Shown here: positions 7,347 through 14,394 of the stretch, one piece after another | How positions within the stretch are numbered: position 1 is the first letter of the stretch | How the letters are laid out: every line of letters starts with the position of its first letter | Assembly: GCA_964604675.1 (NCBI GenBank) | Contig: CAZSAT010000117.1 | Location: forward strand, 1 to 21,436 | Length of the DNA stretch: 21,436 nt | Direction of reading: 5' to 3' | DNA from: CAZSAT01 sp964604675 | GTDB lineage: Bacteria; Myxococcota_A; UBA796; CAJQPC01 | Made by a program: the position numbers and the translations under genes | Notes under the pieces: generated by a model | What the model saw: the letters and a program-made list of their open reading frames with translations, nothing else | The model's database searches: none | What the model was told of the DNA's origin: nothing

Positions 7347-8612
7347 GTGCGCGCCACCGACGGCGGCGGACCGAGCTTCCGGAAGGTCCCGCGCACCGGC
7401 GTGATCTACGTGATGACCGAGGCCGCACGCCGTGGCTTCCGCTACGGTCACCCGGAGTGGGTGAACCTCGGGCAGGGCGCGCCGGAGACCGGGGACCTGC
7501 CGGGCGCCCTCGAGCGGATCACCCGCATCGAGCTCGCCCCCGAGAGCTACGAGTACGCCCCCGTCGACGGCCTCCCTGCGCTCAAGGACGCGGTCGCTCA
7601 GCTCTACAACGCGCGCTACCGCCGCGGTCTCAAGAGCCAGTACAGCGCCGAGAACGTGGCGATCTCCAGCGGCGGACGCGCCGGCCTCACGCGGATCGCC
7701 GCCTGCCTCGGCGGGGTCCACCTCGGGCACCTGTTGCCCGACTACACCGCGTACGAAGAGCTGCTCGACGTGTTCCGGGCGTTCATTCCGATCCCCATCG
7801 TGCTCGATCGGGACTCCGGCTTCTCGTTGTCAGCCGATCGGCTCCGCAACGAGATCGTCGGCAAGGGGCTCGGAGCCATGCTCTTGTCGAACCCCTGCAA
7901 CCCGACGGGGCACCTGCTCCGTGGTGGCGCGATGCGCGCGTGGGTCGAGCAGTGCCGCGAGCTGCACTGCTGGCTGGTGCTCGACGAGTTCTACGCCCAC
8001 TACCTGTACGGCGACGCGGTCCGGCAGGACGGGCCCGCATGCTCCGCCGCCCGCTGGGTCGAGGACGTCGACAAGGATCCGGTGGTCGTCGTCGACGGCC
8101 TCACGAAGAACTGGCGCTACCCAGGATTCCGGCTGTCCTGGACGGTGGGCCCGAAGGACGTCATCGAGCGTGTGGCCAGCGCTGCGAGCTTCCTCGACGG
8201 CGGCCCGCCGCACCCCCTGCAGCGTGCTGTGTTGCCCCTGTTGGAGCCCGCAGCCGCCGATCAGGAGGCGCGCGCCATCCAGGCCGCGTTCGGCGCCAAG
8301 CGCGAGCTCGTGGTCTCCCGGGTGCGGGGGATGGGCCTCGGCCTCGACGTGGCGCCCACGGGGAGCTTCTACGCCTTCGTCAGCACGGACCAGATGCCGG
8401 AGAACCTGCGCGATGGTCACGCCTTCTTCCTGGCCGCGCTCGACCGGAACGTCATCGTGGTTCCTGGCGAGTTCTTCGACGTGAACCCGGGGCGACGCCG
8501 GAGCCACATCCCGTCACGCCTGCGGGGAACGCTTCGGATCTCCTTCGGCCCGGACATGGAGAGCGTCCAGCGTGGCCTCGATCGTCTCGACGGTCTGATC
8601 CGAAGTGCCTGA
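7347..8612 (+). CDS. Class I/II PLP-dependent aminotransferase
   Basis: 421 residues, fold type I. The N-terminus TGVIYVMTEAARRGF followed by VNLGQGAPETG is typical of the aspartate/tyrosine aminotransferase superfamily. SNPCNPTG is the substrate/PLP-binding signature. VLDEFYAHY carries the Asp that contacts the pyridine nitrogen. The PLP lysine is K254 in GLTKNWRYPGFRLSW, and the C-terminal Arg in LRISFG fits the carboxylate-binding Arg. It would interconvert an amino acid and a 2-oxo acid; the substrate cannot be assigned by eye. Six bases after the thiol dioxygenase gene and with a ThDP decarboxylase-type gene in the same run, it could act on cysteine sulfinate, cysteate or their oxo acids (inference). 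The GTG start has no clear ribosome site, so coupling is likely. Its stop overlaps the start of the glycosylase gene by 8 bases. Confidence 0.88.
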   Translation: MRATDGGGPSFRKVPRTGVIYVMTEAARRGFRYGHPEWVNLGQGAPETGDLPGALERITRIELAPESYEYAPVDGLPALKDAVAQLYNARYRRGLKSQYSAENVAISSGGRAGLTRIAACLGGVHLGHLLPDYTAYEELLDVFRAFIPIPIVLDRDSGFSLSADRLRNEIVGKGLGAMLLSNPCNPTGHLLRGGAMRAWVEQCRELHCWLVLDEFYAHYLYGDAVRQDGPACSAARWVEDVDKDPVVVVDGLTKNWRYPGFRLSWTVGPKDVIERVASAASFLDGGPPHPLQRAVLPLLEPAAADQEARAIQAAFGAKRELVVSRVRGMGLGLDVAPTGSFYAFVSTDQMPENLRDGHAFFLAALDRNVIVVPGEFFDVNPGRRRSHIPSRLRGTLRISFGPDMESVQRGLDRLDGLIRSA

Positions 8613-9375
8613 AATCATGGAGGTCGAAGCCACTCGTCGGTGGCTCGACCAGCGCCTCACGGGCCGCGCCATCGTCGAGCTGGACCTGGTGGACCGCCGC
8701 TTGTGGAAGTGCGGCGACCCGGAGCTGGCGGGACGACGCGTGCTCGGCGTGCGCCGCCGCGCCAAGTGGCTCTGGCTGCAGCTCGACCAGGGAGGCCTCG
8801 CGGTCCACCTCCGCATGACCGGGCGCTTCGCCAGCCAGCCCGACGGCAAGCTGCGGGCCACGCTTAGCACCGAAGACGGTCACGTGCACTTCCTCGACAC
8901 GCGGTGCTTCGCCGAGTGGCACCACGTGGACGCGCTCGAGCAGGTGCTCGGCAGGCTGGGGCCAGAGCCCTGGCCCGGCGTGCAGCCAGCGGCGTGGTGG
9001 CAAGAACGGATGCATGGCTTGCGCGGCGCCATCAAGCCCGCCTTCATGAAGCAGGACCGCATCGCCGGGCTGGGCAACATCGCTGCGATCGAGCTGTGCT
9101 GGCTCGCCGAGCTCGACCCGACGACCCGAGTGCCCAGCGTCGGCGCCGCCACGTGGACGCGGGTCGGCGAGGCGTGCCACGACCACCTCACGCGCGCCCT
9201 GGCCGACGCCCTGCGTGACGGCATGCGGTACCTGAACGACGGCGGCGGAGACCACGACAACCCCTTCTACGTCTACCGGCGCGAGGGACAGCCCTGCCCG
9301 CGCTGCAGCGGGCTCATCGAGCGCTTCGTGCAAGCTGGACGCGGCACCTTCTGGTGCCCGGGGTGCCAGGTCTAG
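8605..9375 (+). CDS. mutM: Formamidopyrimidine-DNA glycosylase (MutM/Fpg, Nei family)
   Basis: 256 residues, slightly shorter than the usual 270. The N-terminus is M-P2-E3-I-M-E-V-E-A; Pro2 is the catalytic Schiff-base residue once Met is removed, and Glu3 is the conserved acid. K54 in RRAKWLWL matches the conserved beta-hairpin Lys. HLRMTG and DTRCF correspond to the void-filling Met, Arg and Phe. A helix-two-turn-helix region includes GLGNIAAIE. The C-terminal zinc finger is C231-x2-C234-x16-C251-x2-C254, with R246 before the second pair. All this supports an active bifunctional glycosylase/AP lyase that removes oxidised purines. The GTG start overlaps the aminotransferase stop by 8 bases, so it is the last gene of the run. 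Its repair role looks unrelated to the genes ahead of it. Confidence 0.93.
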   Translation: MPEIMEVEATRRWLDQRLTGRAIVELDLVDRRLWKCGDPELAGRRVLGVRRRAKWLWLQLDQGGLAVHLRMTGRFASQPDGKLRATLSTEDGHVHFLDTRCFAEWHHVDALEQVLGRLGPEPWPGVQPAAWWQERMHGLRGAIKPAFMKQDRIAGLGNIAAIELCWLAELDPTTRVPSVGAATWTRVGEACHDHLTRALADALRDGMRYLNDGGGDHDNPFYVYRREGQPCPRCSGLIERFVQAGRGTFWCPGCQV

Positions 9376-9391
9376 GGGCGCACGCGCTTCG

Positions 9392-10606
9392 CTACAGGCT
9401 CGCGTAGTAGAGGAAGTAGCACATCTCCTCGCTGGTCCCTTCGCCGTACGTCACCACGCCGTCCACGGCGTTCGGGTTCGACTCGGTGTTGTCCCACCCA
9501 CAGGTCAGCTCGATCTTGTCGCCCGACGGCCACGTGACCGGCTCGTCGAACAGGTACATGAACTGGTGGTCGAAGTCGTAGGCGCCTGTCACCAGGCAGG
9601 TGTCGCGGTTGCCTTCGTCGTCGAGCAGCCAGGCCTGGTAGCTGTCGCCCAAGAGGTGCATGTGGGGCCAGATTCCCCGAAGCCGGACGTCCACGCCGTA
9701 GGTGTTCTTGTAGCTCCGGGTCTTGGAGTAGGCCTCGCTCTGAGGGATCTCGAAGTTCTCCGGACCGCGCACATCGAGGTAGACCTCGCCCGGGGCCGTG
9801 TCGCTGGTCTGCAGCCAGTAGACGGTCGCGTCCTCGTAGGTGGCGCCGGGCTCTCCGTAGTAGTGCATCTGGAGCACCAGCTGATCCCCGGGCTCGATCT
9901 TGATCCCGAAGCCGTCGTCGAAGGTGACCGGCTCCATGCCCGGCGCCCACCCGTGCAGGATCTCCCAGTCGTTCTCGATGATCGGGTCCCGGCAGTCGAA
10001 GCCGGCGCTCGTGTCGGTCACACCGTAGCCAGCGCCCGCGTCTCCACCGTGGTCACGGATGAGCAGGGTGTGGTGCACCACGGGGGTGTTGTCCAGCTCG
10101 AGATCGAAGCCCGTGACGTACAGCGGCTCGGTGATCGGGTTGTCGAGCACCATGCAGAAGTAGTGGTTCCCGTCGTCCTTCGGCTTCACCTGCGCGGTGA
10201 ACGGCATGGGCAACGAGACATCGACGTCGTCGAGGTGCCGTCCGAAGCTGGTCGCGGTCCCGTCGCCGTTCTGCTCGTCACCCTCGGGAGCGCCGCCGTC
10301 CGCCCAGGCGATGAGCGTGGCCTGGTCCTCGTCCGCCATCACGAGGTGCTCGTGCCCGCGGTAGGGACGGCACTCGGGGTCCGCCGACGGCAGCGGCATC
10401 TCGCCGCTCGACACCCAGGCGGCCATGCGATCGGCGTTGGGGTAGGCCAGGTCGTAGGACGTGAAGTCGCCCCGGCCCACGCCGAACTCGTTGTGGCAGC
10501 CCATGCAATAGGTCTCCACGATGGGCTCGACGTCCTCGTGCCAGGTGGGCGTGGCGGCGGTGTCGGCGGCGTCCTGGCCGCAGGCGATCAGGGCGAGCAT
10601 GAGCAT
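9392..10606 (-). CDS. Lipoprotein with c-type heme motif fused to a copper type II (PHM-like) monooxygenase domain
   Basis: 404 residues. The very short signal MLMLALIAC has a lipobox ending at C9, so the protein is probably exported and lipid-anchored. A c-type heme site C34-M-G-C37-H38 follows, with M70 in SGEMPLP a candidate axial ligand. From about residue 130 the protein matches copper type II ascorbate-dependent monooxygenases (peptidylglycine alpha-hydroxylating/dopamine beta-hydroxylase type). All six copper ligands can be placed: H178-H179 in VVHHTLL and H248 in LQMHYYG for CuH; H315 and H317 in WPHMHLLG plus M395 in GTSEEMCYF for CuM. Such heme plus PHM-like fusions occur in myxobacteria, but their substrates are unknown to me. 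The ATG has a GAGGAAG Shine-Dalgarno about 7 bases ahead. It ends 16 bases from the convergent mutM stop and follows the SRAP gene by 55 bases. Confidence 0.85.
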   Translation of the reverse strand: MLMLALIACGQDAADTAATPTWHEDVEPIVETYCMGCHNEFGVGRGDFTSYDLAYPNADRMAAWVSSGEMPLPSADPECRPYRGHEHLVMADEDQATLIAWADGGAPEGDEQNGDGTATSFGRHLDDVDVSLPMPFTAQVKPKDDGNHYFCMVLDNPITEPLYVTGFDLELDNTPVVHHTLLIRDHGGDAGAGYGVTDTSAGFDCRDPIIENDWEILHGWAPGMEPVTFDDGFGIKIEPGDQLVLQMHYYGEPGATYEDATVYWLQTSDTAPGEVYLDVRGPENFEIPQSEAYSKTRSYKNTYGVDVRLRGIWPHMHLLGDSYQAWLLDDEGNRDTCLVTGAYDFDHQFMYLFDEPVTWPSGDKIELTCGWDNTESNPNAVDGVVTYGEGTSEEMCYFLYYASL

Positions 10607-10661
10607 GTGGGCTTCCTCGTGGCTGCCTTGTAGGACACCGCGGAAGGGTCGGGCTGCAACG

Positions 10662-11339
10662 CTATGTCTCGGCCAGGGGGGTCCACAGCTCCGGCCCCTC
10701 GTTCTTCACCGAGTTGACGAGCGGCTGAAGCGCCTGCAGCTCCATGGCGTCGGAGACCGGATCGTCCAGCAGCTCGAGGAGCACCGCGCGCTCTCCGATG
10801 CGAGGATCCAGCCAGTCGGCATGGCGCTCGTGGTCGAGCACGATGGGTTGGCGGTCGTGCACGCTGGCGATGGGCCCGCTCGCTCCCCGCGTGAGGACGG
10901 TGCACGACTCGATCACGCGCCCCTCCGGGCTCGTCCAGACGCCCCAGAGCCCGGCCATGAAGAAGGTCCGGCGATCCGGGAAGCGGATGTGGATCGGCAG
11001 CTTGCGCTTCCCCTCCGTCCGCCACTCGTAGAAGCCATCGGCCGGCACCAGGCAGCGGCGCTTCGCGAAGCTCTGCTTGTAGGGGGACTTGGTCGCGACC
11101 GTCTCCACGCGCGCGTTGATCCACGGCACCCTCGGCAGGGTCTTCGACCAGAACGGAATGAGGCCCCAGCGCACGAACACCAGCTCGTTCTCGGGCGCTT
11201 CACGAACCCGCCGAACCACCGGTACGGGATCGGTCGGCGCGATGTTGAAGCGCGGCGGAAGGTCCGTGCCACCGCCCAGGCCGAAGAGGGTCTCGAGCAG
11301 CTGCTCGTCCGGGTTGCCCAGGCTGTAGCGACCACACAT
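10662..11339 (-). CDS. SOS-response-associated peptidase (SRAP/YedK/HMCES) abasic-site shielding protein
   Basis: 225 residues, normal for the family. After Met removal, Cys2 (MCGRYS) becomes the N-terminal thiazolidine-forming residue that crosslinks to abasic sites in single-stranded DNA. The other active-site residues are in place: N75 in INARVET, E105 in GFYEW and H161 in VHDRQP, very close to N75/E105/H160 of E. coli YedK. The FNIAPT motif is also present. The usual H-x-R-M-P is H-D-R-Q-P here, a conservative local difference. The protein acts in the cytoplasm on replication-associated AP sites. The start lies 3 bases after the upstream lipoprotein stop, so the two are probably cotranscribed. 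A GAGGAG element lies about 9 bases before the ATG, inside the end of the lipoprotein gene. Confidence 0.95.
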   Translation of the reverse strand: MCGRYSLGNPDEQLLETLFGLGGGTDLPPRFNIAPTDPVPVVRRVREAPENELVFVRWGLIPFWSKTLPRVPWINARVETVATKSPYKQSFAKRRCLVPADGFYEWRTEGKRKLPIHIRFPDRRTFFMAGLWGVWTSPEGRVIESCTVLTRGASGPIASVHDRQPIVLDHERHADWLDPRIGERAVLLELLDDPVSDAMELQALQPLVNSVKNEGPELWTPLAET

Positions 11340-11342
11340 CCC

Positions 11343-11828
11343 TCAGCGCTCCTCGCCGGTGACCGTGACGACGTCCGACACGTTGCCGTTGAAGTCCTCG
11401 ACGTAGATCGCGAAGGTGTACCCGCTGGCTCCGGCACACAGCACGCCCTGGGATTCGTCGAAGCTGGTCGAGCATCCGCCGACCTCGTCGCAGGCGAGCA
11501 GGTACTGCGTGATCCGTGCCCCGGACTCCTGCACGTCCACGGTGCCGGACTCCACGGTCTCGAGCCCCTGCGGATCGGTGACCGAGCAGGTGACCCGCCA
11601 CTGATAGGACTCCTGGCCGACGGTGTGCAGGTAGCACCAGGCCTCACAATCGGACAGCACCGGCGCATCCGTGGGCCCGGCCCCGCCATCCCCCCCGACG
11701 CCGCTGTCCCCTTCGACCGCGGTGTCGTCGGGAGCGGTGTCCGCACCCCGCTCGTCGGTGGCGGCGTCGGAGTCCGACGACGACGTCTCGGGCGTCTTGC
11801 CCGTGCAGGCCAGGAGCCACAACAGCAT
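11343..11828 (-). CDS. Small cysteine-containing lipoprotein, unknown function
   Basis: 161 residues. The N-terminus MLLWLLAC is an unusually short lipoprotein signal with C8 as the lipidated residue. Residues 11-56 form a low-complexity linker rich in Asp, Thr, Ser, Gly and Ala, of the kind that spaces surface domains from the membrane in myxobacterium-like bacteria. The C-terminal 100 residues contain six cysteines in places that could form disulfides (C-E-A-W-C, V-T-C, A-C-D-E-V-G-G-C, V-L-C) and look beta-rich, with alternating Val/Thr and a final NVSDVVTVTG strand. This could be an Ig-like or fibronectin-like fold, but I do not recognise a family. It is divergent from the 11874 gene with 45 bases between, and lies 3 bases ahead of the SRAP gene. 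Confidence 0.75.
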   Translation of the reverse strand: MLLWLLACTGKTPETSSSDSDAATDERGADTAPDDTAVEGDSGVGGDGGAGPTDAPVLSDCEAWCYLHTVGQESYQWRVTCSVTDPQGLETVESGTVDVQESGARITQYLLACDEVGGCSTSFDESQGVLCAGASGYTFAIYVEDFNGNVSDVVTVTGEER

Positions 11829-11873
11829 CTCGAGAGCGTAGCCCGTGTCGGGCGACCGATGCTAAGAAGGCCC

Positions 11874-12503
11874 ATGATCGCCATCCTTGTCGCGTGTGGA
11901 GGGCCGAGCTCGCCACCCGAGGGCATCGAGCGCTACGTGGCCGCGCTCGAGACCGTGAAGACCGACGCGGAGGCCGGCCTGGCGATGTGCCTGGCGCTTC
12001 AGGGCGACCAGCGCACCGACTGCACCTGGGCGGCGGTAAAGCGCCTGAAGAACGAAGACGCGGTGGAGCGCGCCTGCACCGCGCTCGGCGACGCCGACGA
12101 CGACGAGTGCTGGTTCGTGGGCGCGGAGAATACGCGAGCGCCGGCGTTCTGCCACCGCGCCGGGGCCTACGTGGGCGACTGCCTCATGCACCTGTTCAGC
12201 TGGGGCTTGGAGGACTGGCTGCCGGCTGGCACCACACCGGCCGAGGCGGTGGCCATCGTGCGCCCACAGCTTCGCGCCTGGGAGATGCCCCCGACCTCGC
12301 AGAGCTGGTACGAGACCTTTGCCTACGTGCTCACCTCGCCGGTGCCACCCGCCACCGGCTGCGAGGAGGTCGACGGCAAGCCCAGGCGGGAGTGCGAGGC
12401 GGCTGCCAACGCGATCGACGGCGATCCCGGTCGTGCCCCGCCAGCCGTGCACCGTGCGCGGGCCTCCTGGAGGCGGCAGGCCAGGAAGCGGAGTGAGCCC
12501 TAG
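11874..12503 (+). CDS. Lipoprotein with repeated C-x9/10-[DE]-C cysteine pairs, unknown function
   Basis: 209 residues. The N-terminus MIAILVAC is a very short lipoprotein signal. The body is helical-looking and carries four similar cysteine pairs: CLALQGDQRTDC, CTALGDADDDEC, CHRAGAYVGDC and CEEVDGKPRREC, each spaced by 9 or 10 residues with an acidic residue before the second Cys in every case. The pattern suggests disulfide-pinned helical hairpins, comparable to Sel1/TPR-like repeats, but I cannot name the family. The last 25 residues (from about 12430) turn abruptly Arg/Pro-rich. In the +2 frame the same bases read as a more ordinary helix ending LLEAAGQEAE with a stop at 12494-12496, so a frameshift near 12420-12440 is possible. 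The ATG has AAGAAGG directly upstream. The stop overlaps the convergent transporter stop (CTAG at 12500-12503). Confidence 0.72.
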   Translation: MIAILVACGGPSSPPEGIERYVAALETVKTDAEAGLAMCLALQGDQRTDCTWAAVKRLKNEDAVERACTALGDADDDECWFVGAENTRAPAFCHRAGAYVGDCLMHLFSWGLEDWLPAGTTPAEAVAIVRPQLRAWEMPPTSQSWYETFAYVLTSPVPPATGCEEVDGKPRRECEAAANAIDGDPGRAPPAVHRARASWRRQARKRSEP

Positions 12504-13978
12504 CCGCCGAACAGCACGGGCACGAGCACCACTGCGAGCACCGTGGCCAGCCCGGCGCAGCAGAGGTTGAGCACGAGCCCGGCATAGGCCATGTCCCCAG
12601 GGCTCACACGGCCAGCTTCACAGGCGATGGCGTTCGGCGCCGTGGCGACCGGCATCATGAACGCACAGCTGGCGCTCACGGTGGCCGGCACCATCCACAA
12701 GAGTGGGTCCACGCCAGCGGTGGACGCCGCCGCGGCGAGCAGCGGCAGGCAGATCTGGGTGGTGGCCGTGTTGCTGGTGAGCTCCGTGAGGAAAGTCATG
12801 CCGAGGCAGATCAGGGCCGCAGTGAGCACGGGTGGCAAGGTGCCCAGCCCCGCCATGCCGCTCGCCAGCCAGGCTGTGAGGCCGGAGCCCGAGATCGCCG
12901 AGGCGAGCGAGAAGCCACCCCCCAGGAGCAAGAGCACCGACCAGGGCAAGGCCTTCTCGGCCCGCCGGAACGTGATCAGGAAGCGTTCGCCGTGGGGATC
13001 GGGCCCGCCACGAGGGATCAAGAAGAGCGACAGGCCGGCCAGGACAGCGACCCACGCATCGTCCACCACCGCGCCTTCGGGGAGCCACGCGGACCAGACC
13101 GGTCGACGGGTGAGCCAGGCCAGGAGCGCGACGCAGGCGACCGCGAGCACCGGCTTCTCACCGGGTGTCCAGGCGGGGATCTCCGGGGCCTCGATGGCGG
13201 CGGCGCGATCGGGGAGTGGGAGGCCGATGCGGGTGACGACCCACCAGGCCATCGGCACCGCCAGCACCGCAAAGGGCACCCCGAGGAGCATCCAGGTGCC
13301 GAAGGCGACCTCGTACCCACCCTCGGACGCGATGCCCGCGAGCACGGCGTTCGGCGGCGTGCCCACGAGCGTGGTGACGCCGCCGATGGAGCAGGCATAG
13401 GCCAAGGCGAGCACGAAGCCCGTCCGCACCCGCGGGTCGTCGGCGCACAGTGCGGCCAGGCTCGTGGCCAGCGGGAGCATCATCAGCATCGTGGCCGTGT
13501 TGGACACCATGCCGGACAGCGCAGCGCCCGCGATCATGAGGGCCAGCACGACCCTCCGCGGCGACCGTCGCACCCAGGCGGGGCGCAACAAGAGCGCCGT
13601 GAGCCGCTTGTGCAACCCGACCTCCTCCATGCCGTGGCCGAGCAGGAAGCCGCCGAGCATCAGGAAGATGAGGGGGTGGGCAAAGGGAGCGGCGGCCTCC
13701 TTGGGGGTGGCGATGCCGAGCAGCGGGAGCGCGACCAGCGGGACCAGCGCCGTGACCGCCATGGGCAGCACACCACCGAGCCACCAGACCGCCATCAGCG
13801 CGGCGACCGCGGCGGTGCGGTGGGCCTCCACCGTCAACCCCTCCGGGCGTGGCAGGCACACCACGAGCACGGCGAGCCCGACCCCGAGCGCGAGTCCGCC
13901 GAAGCGGTAGCCGGGAAGCCCCCGGGCGTCGTCCCACCGCTTGACCGCGGCTGAGAGCCTGGCGAGGGTCTCCTGCAC
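12500..13978 (-). CDS. DASS (SLC13) family sodium-coupled anion symporter
   Basis: 492 residues with about 11-12 hydrophobic segments. The two inverted-repeat sodium/substrate motifs are visible: S159-N160-T161 in GMVSNTATMLMML and S402-N403-T404 in LTSNTATTQICL. Each is followed by the paired loop motifs GTPPNAVLAG and TAPNAIA. The family imports dicarboxylates, citrate or sulfate with Na+; the sequence does not tell which. The GTG at 13978 was chosen because GGAGG lies just ahead of it and the membrane protein begins soon after. A longer frame running to 14209 is Arg-rich, overlaps the divergent VOC gene on the other strand and looks non-coding. It is convergent with the cysteine-pair lipoprotein gene and divergent from the VOC gene with 38 bases between. 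Confidence 0.92.
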   Translation of the reverse strand: MQETLARLSAAVKRWDDARGLPGYRFGGLALGVGLAVLVVCLPRPEGLTVEAHRTAAVAALMAVWWLGGVLPMAVTALVPLVALPLLGIATPKEAAAPFAHPLIFLMLGGFLLGHGMEEVGLHKRLTALLLRPAWVRRSPRRVVLALMIAGAALSGMVSNTATMLMMLPLATSLAALCADDPRVRTGFVLALAYACSIGGVTTLVGTPPNAVLAGIASEGGYEVAFGTWMLLGVPFAVLAVPMAWWVVTRIGLPLPDRAAAIEAPEIPAWTPGEKPVLAVACVALLAWLTRRPVWSAWLPEGAVVDDAWVAVLAGLSLFLIPRGGPDPHGERFLITFRRAEKALPWSVLLLLGGGFSLASAISGSGLTAWLASGMAGLGTLPPVLTAALICLGMTFLTELTSNTATTQICLPLLAAAASTAGVDPLLWMVPATVSASCAFMMPVATAPNAIACEAGRVSPGDMAYAGLVLNLCCAGLATVLAVVLVPVLFGG

Positions 13979-14016
13979 GATGTCGCCTCCGGTTAGGCCA
14001 CCGGACGGAGGCCCCC

Positions 14017-14394
14017 ATGATTCTCGCCATCCAGGACGTCTACTACAACGTCGCCGACATGGACCGCGCCGTGCTGTTCTACCGCGACGTGTTGAAGCTC
14101 GAGGTGGTGGAGCGCTCGGATCACTGGAGCGCCTTGGAGCTCGGCGGGACCCGGATCGGCCTGCATTGGACGGGCGGCGCCGAGGTGCCGCGCGTCCCGC
14201 GGGACGCACACGGCGCCCGCACAGGTGGCACCTTGACCCTGCGCACCACGTCGATCCGCAGCGAGCGAGAGCACCTCGAAGCCCACGGCGTGACCGTGCT
14301 CGGGGCCTCCGACAACGACTGGGGCAAGGTCCTGGTCTTCGAGGATCCCGATGGCAACGTGCTCAAGCTGATGGAGCCCCCCCGAAAGCGGTGA
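14017..14394 (+). CDS. VOC superfamily (glyoxalase/bleomycin-resistance/dioxygenase fold) protein
   Basis: 125 residues, one VOC domain of two beta-alpha-beta-beta-beta units. DMDRAVLFYRDVLKLEVV is the typical first helix and GHxxFY-like region, and VFEDPDGNVLKLMEP is the characteristic C-terminal strand with its Glu. The first-strand position that holds the metal-binding His in glyoxalases reads D/V here, while a His (IGLHW) and the final Glu are present, so metal binding is uncertain. The substrate is unknown. The ATG is preceded by a good GGAGG about 6 bases upstream. It is the first gene of a five-gene plus-strand run, and its stop overlaps the DTW-domain gene start as GTGA. Confidence 0.88.
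   Translation: MILAIQDVYYNVADMDRAVLFYRDVLKLEVVERSDHWSALELGGTRIGLHWTGGAEVPRVPRDAHGARTGGTLTLRTTSIRSEREHLEAHGVTVLGASDNDWGKVLVFEDPDGNVLKLMEPPRKR

Noticed and set aside
9566..10633. Plus-strand open frame opposite the heme/copper monooxygenase gene
   Set aside because: It is Val/Gly/His-rich with no domain, while the minus strand carries the full set of heme and copper ligands.
13979..14209. Longer N-terminus for the DASS transporter
   Set aside because: The extension is Arg/Pro/Ser-rich and lies opposite the VOC gene; GTG 13978 has a GGAGG site.
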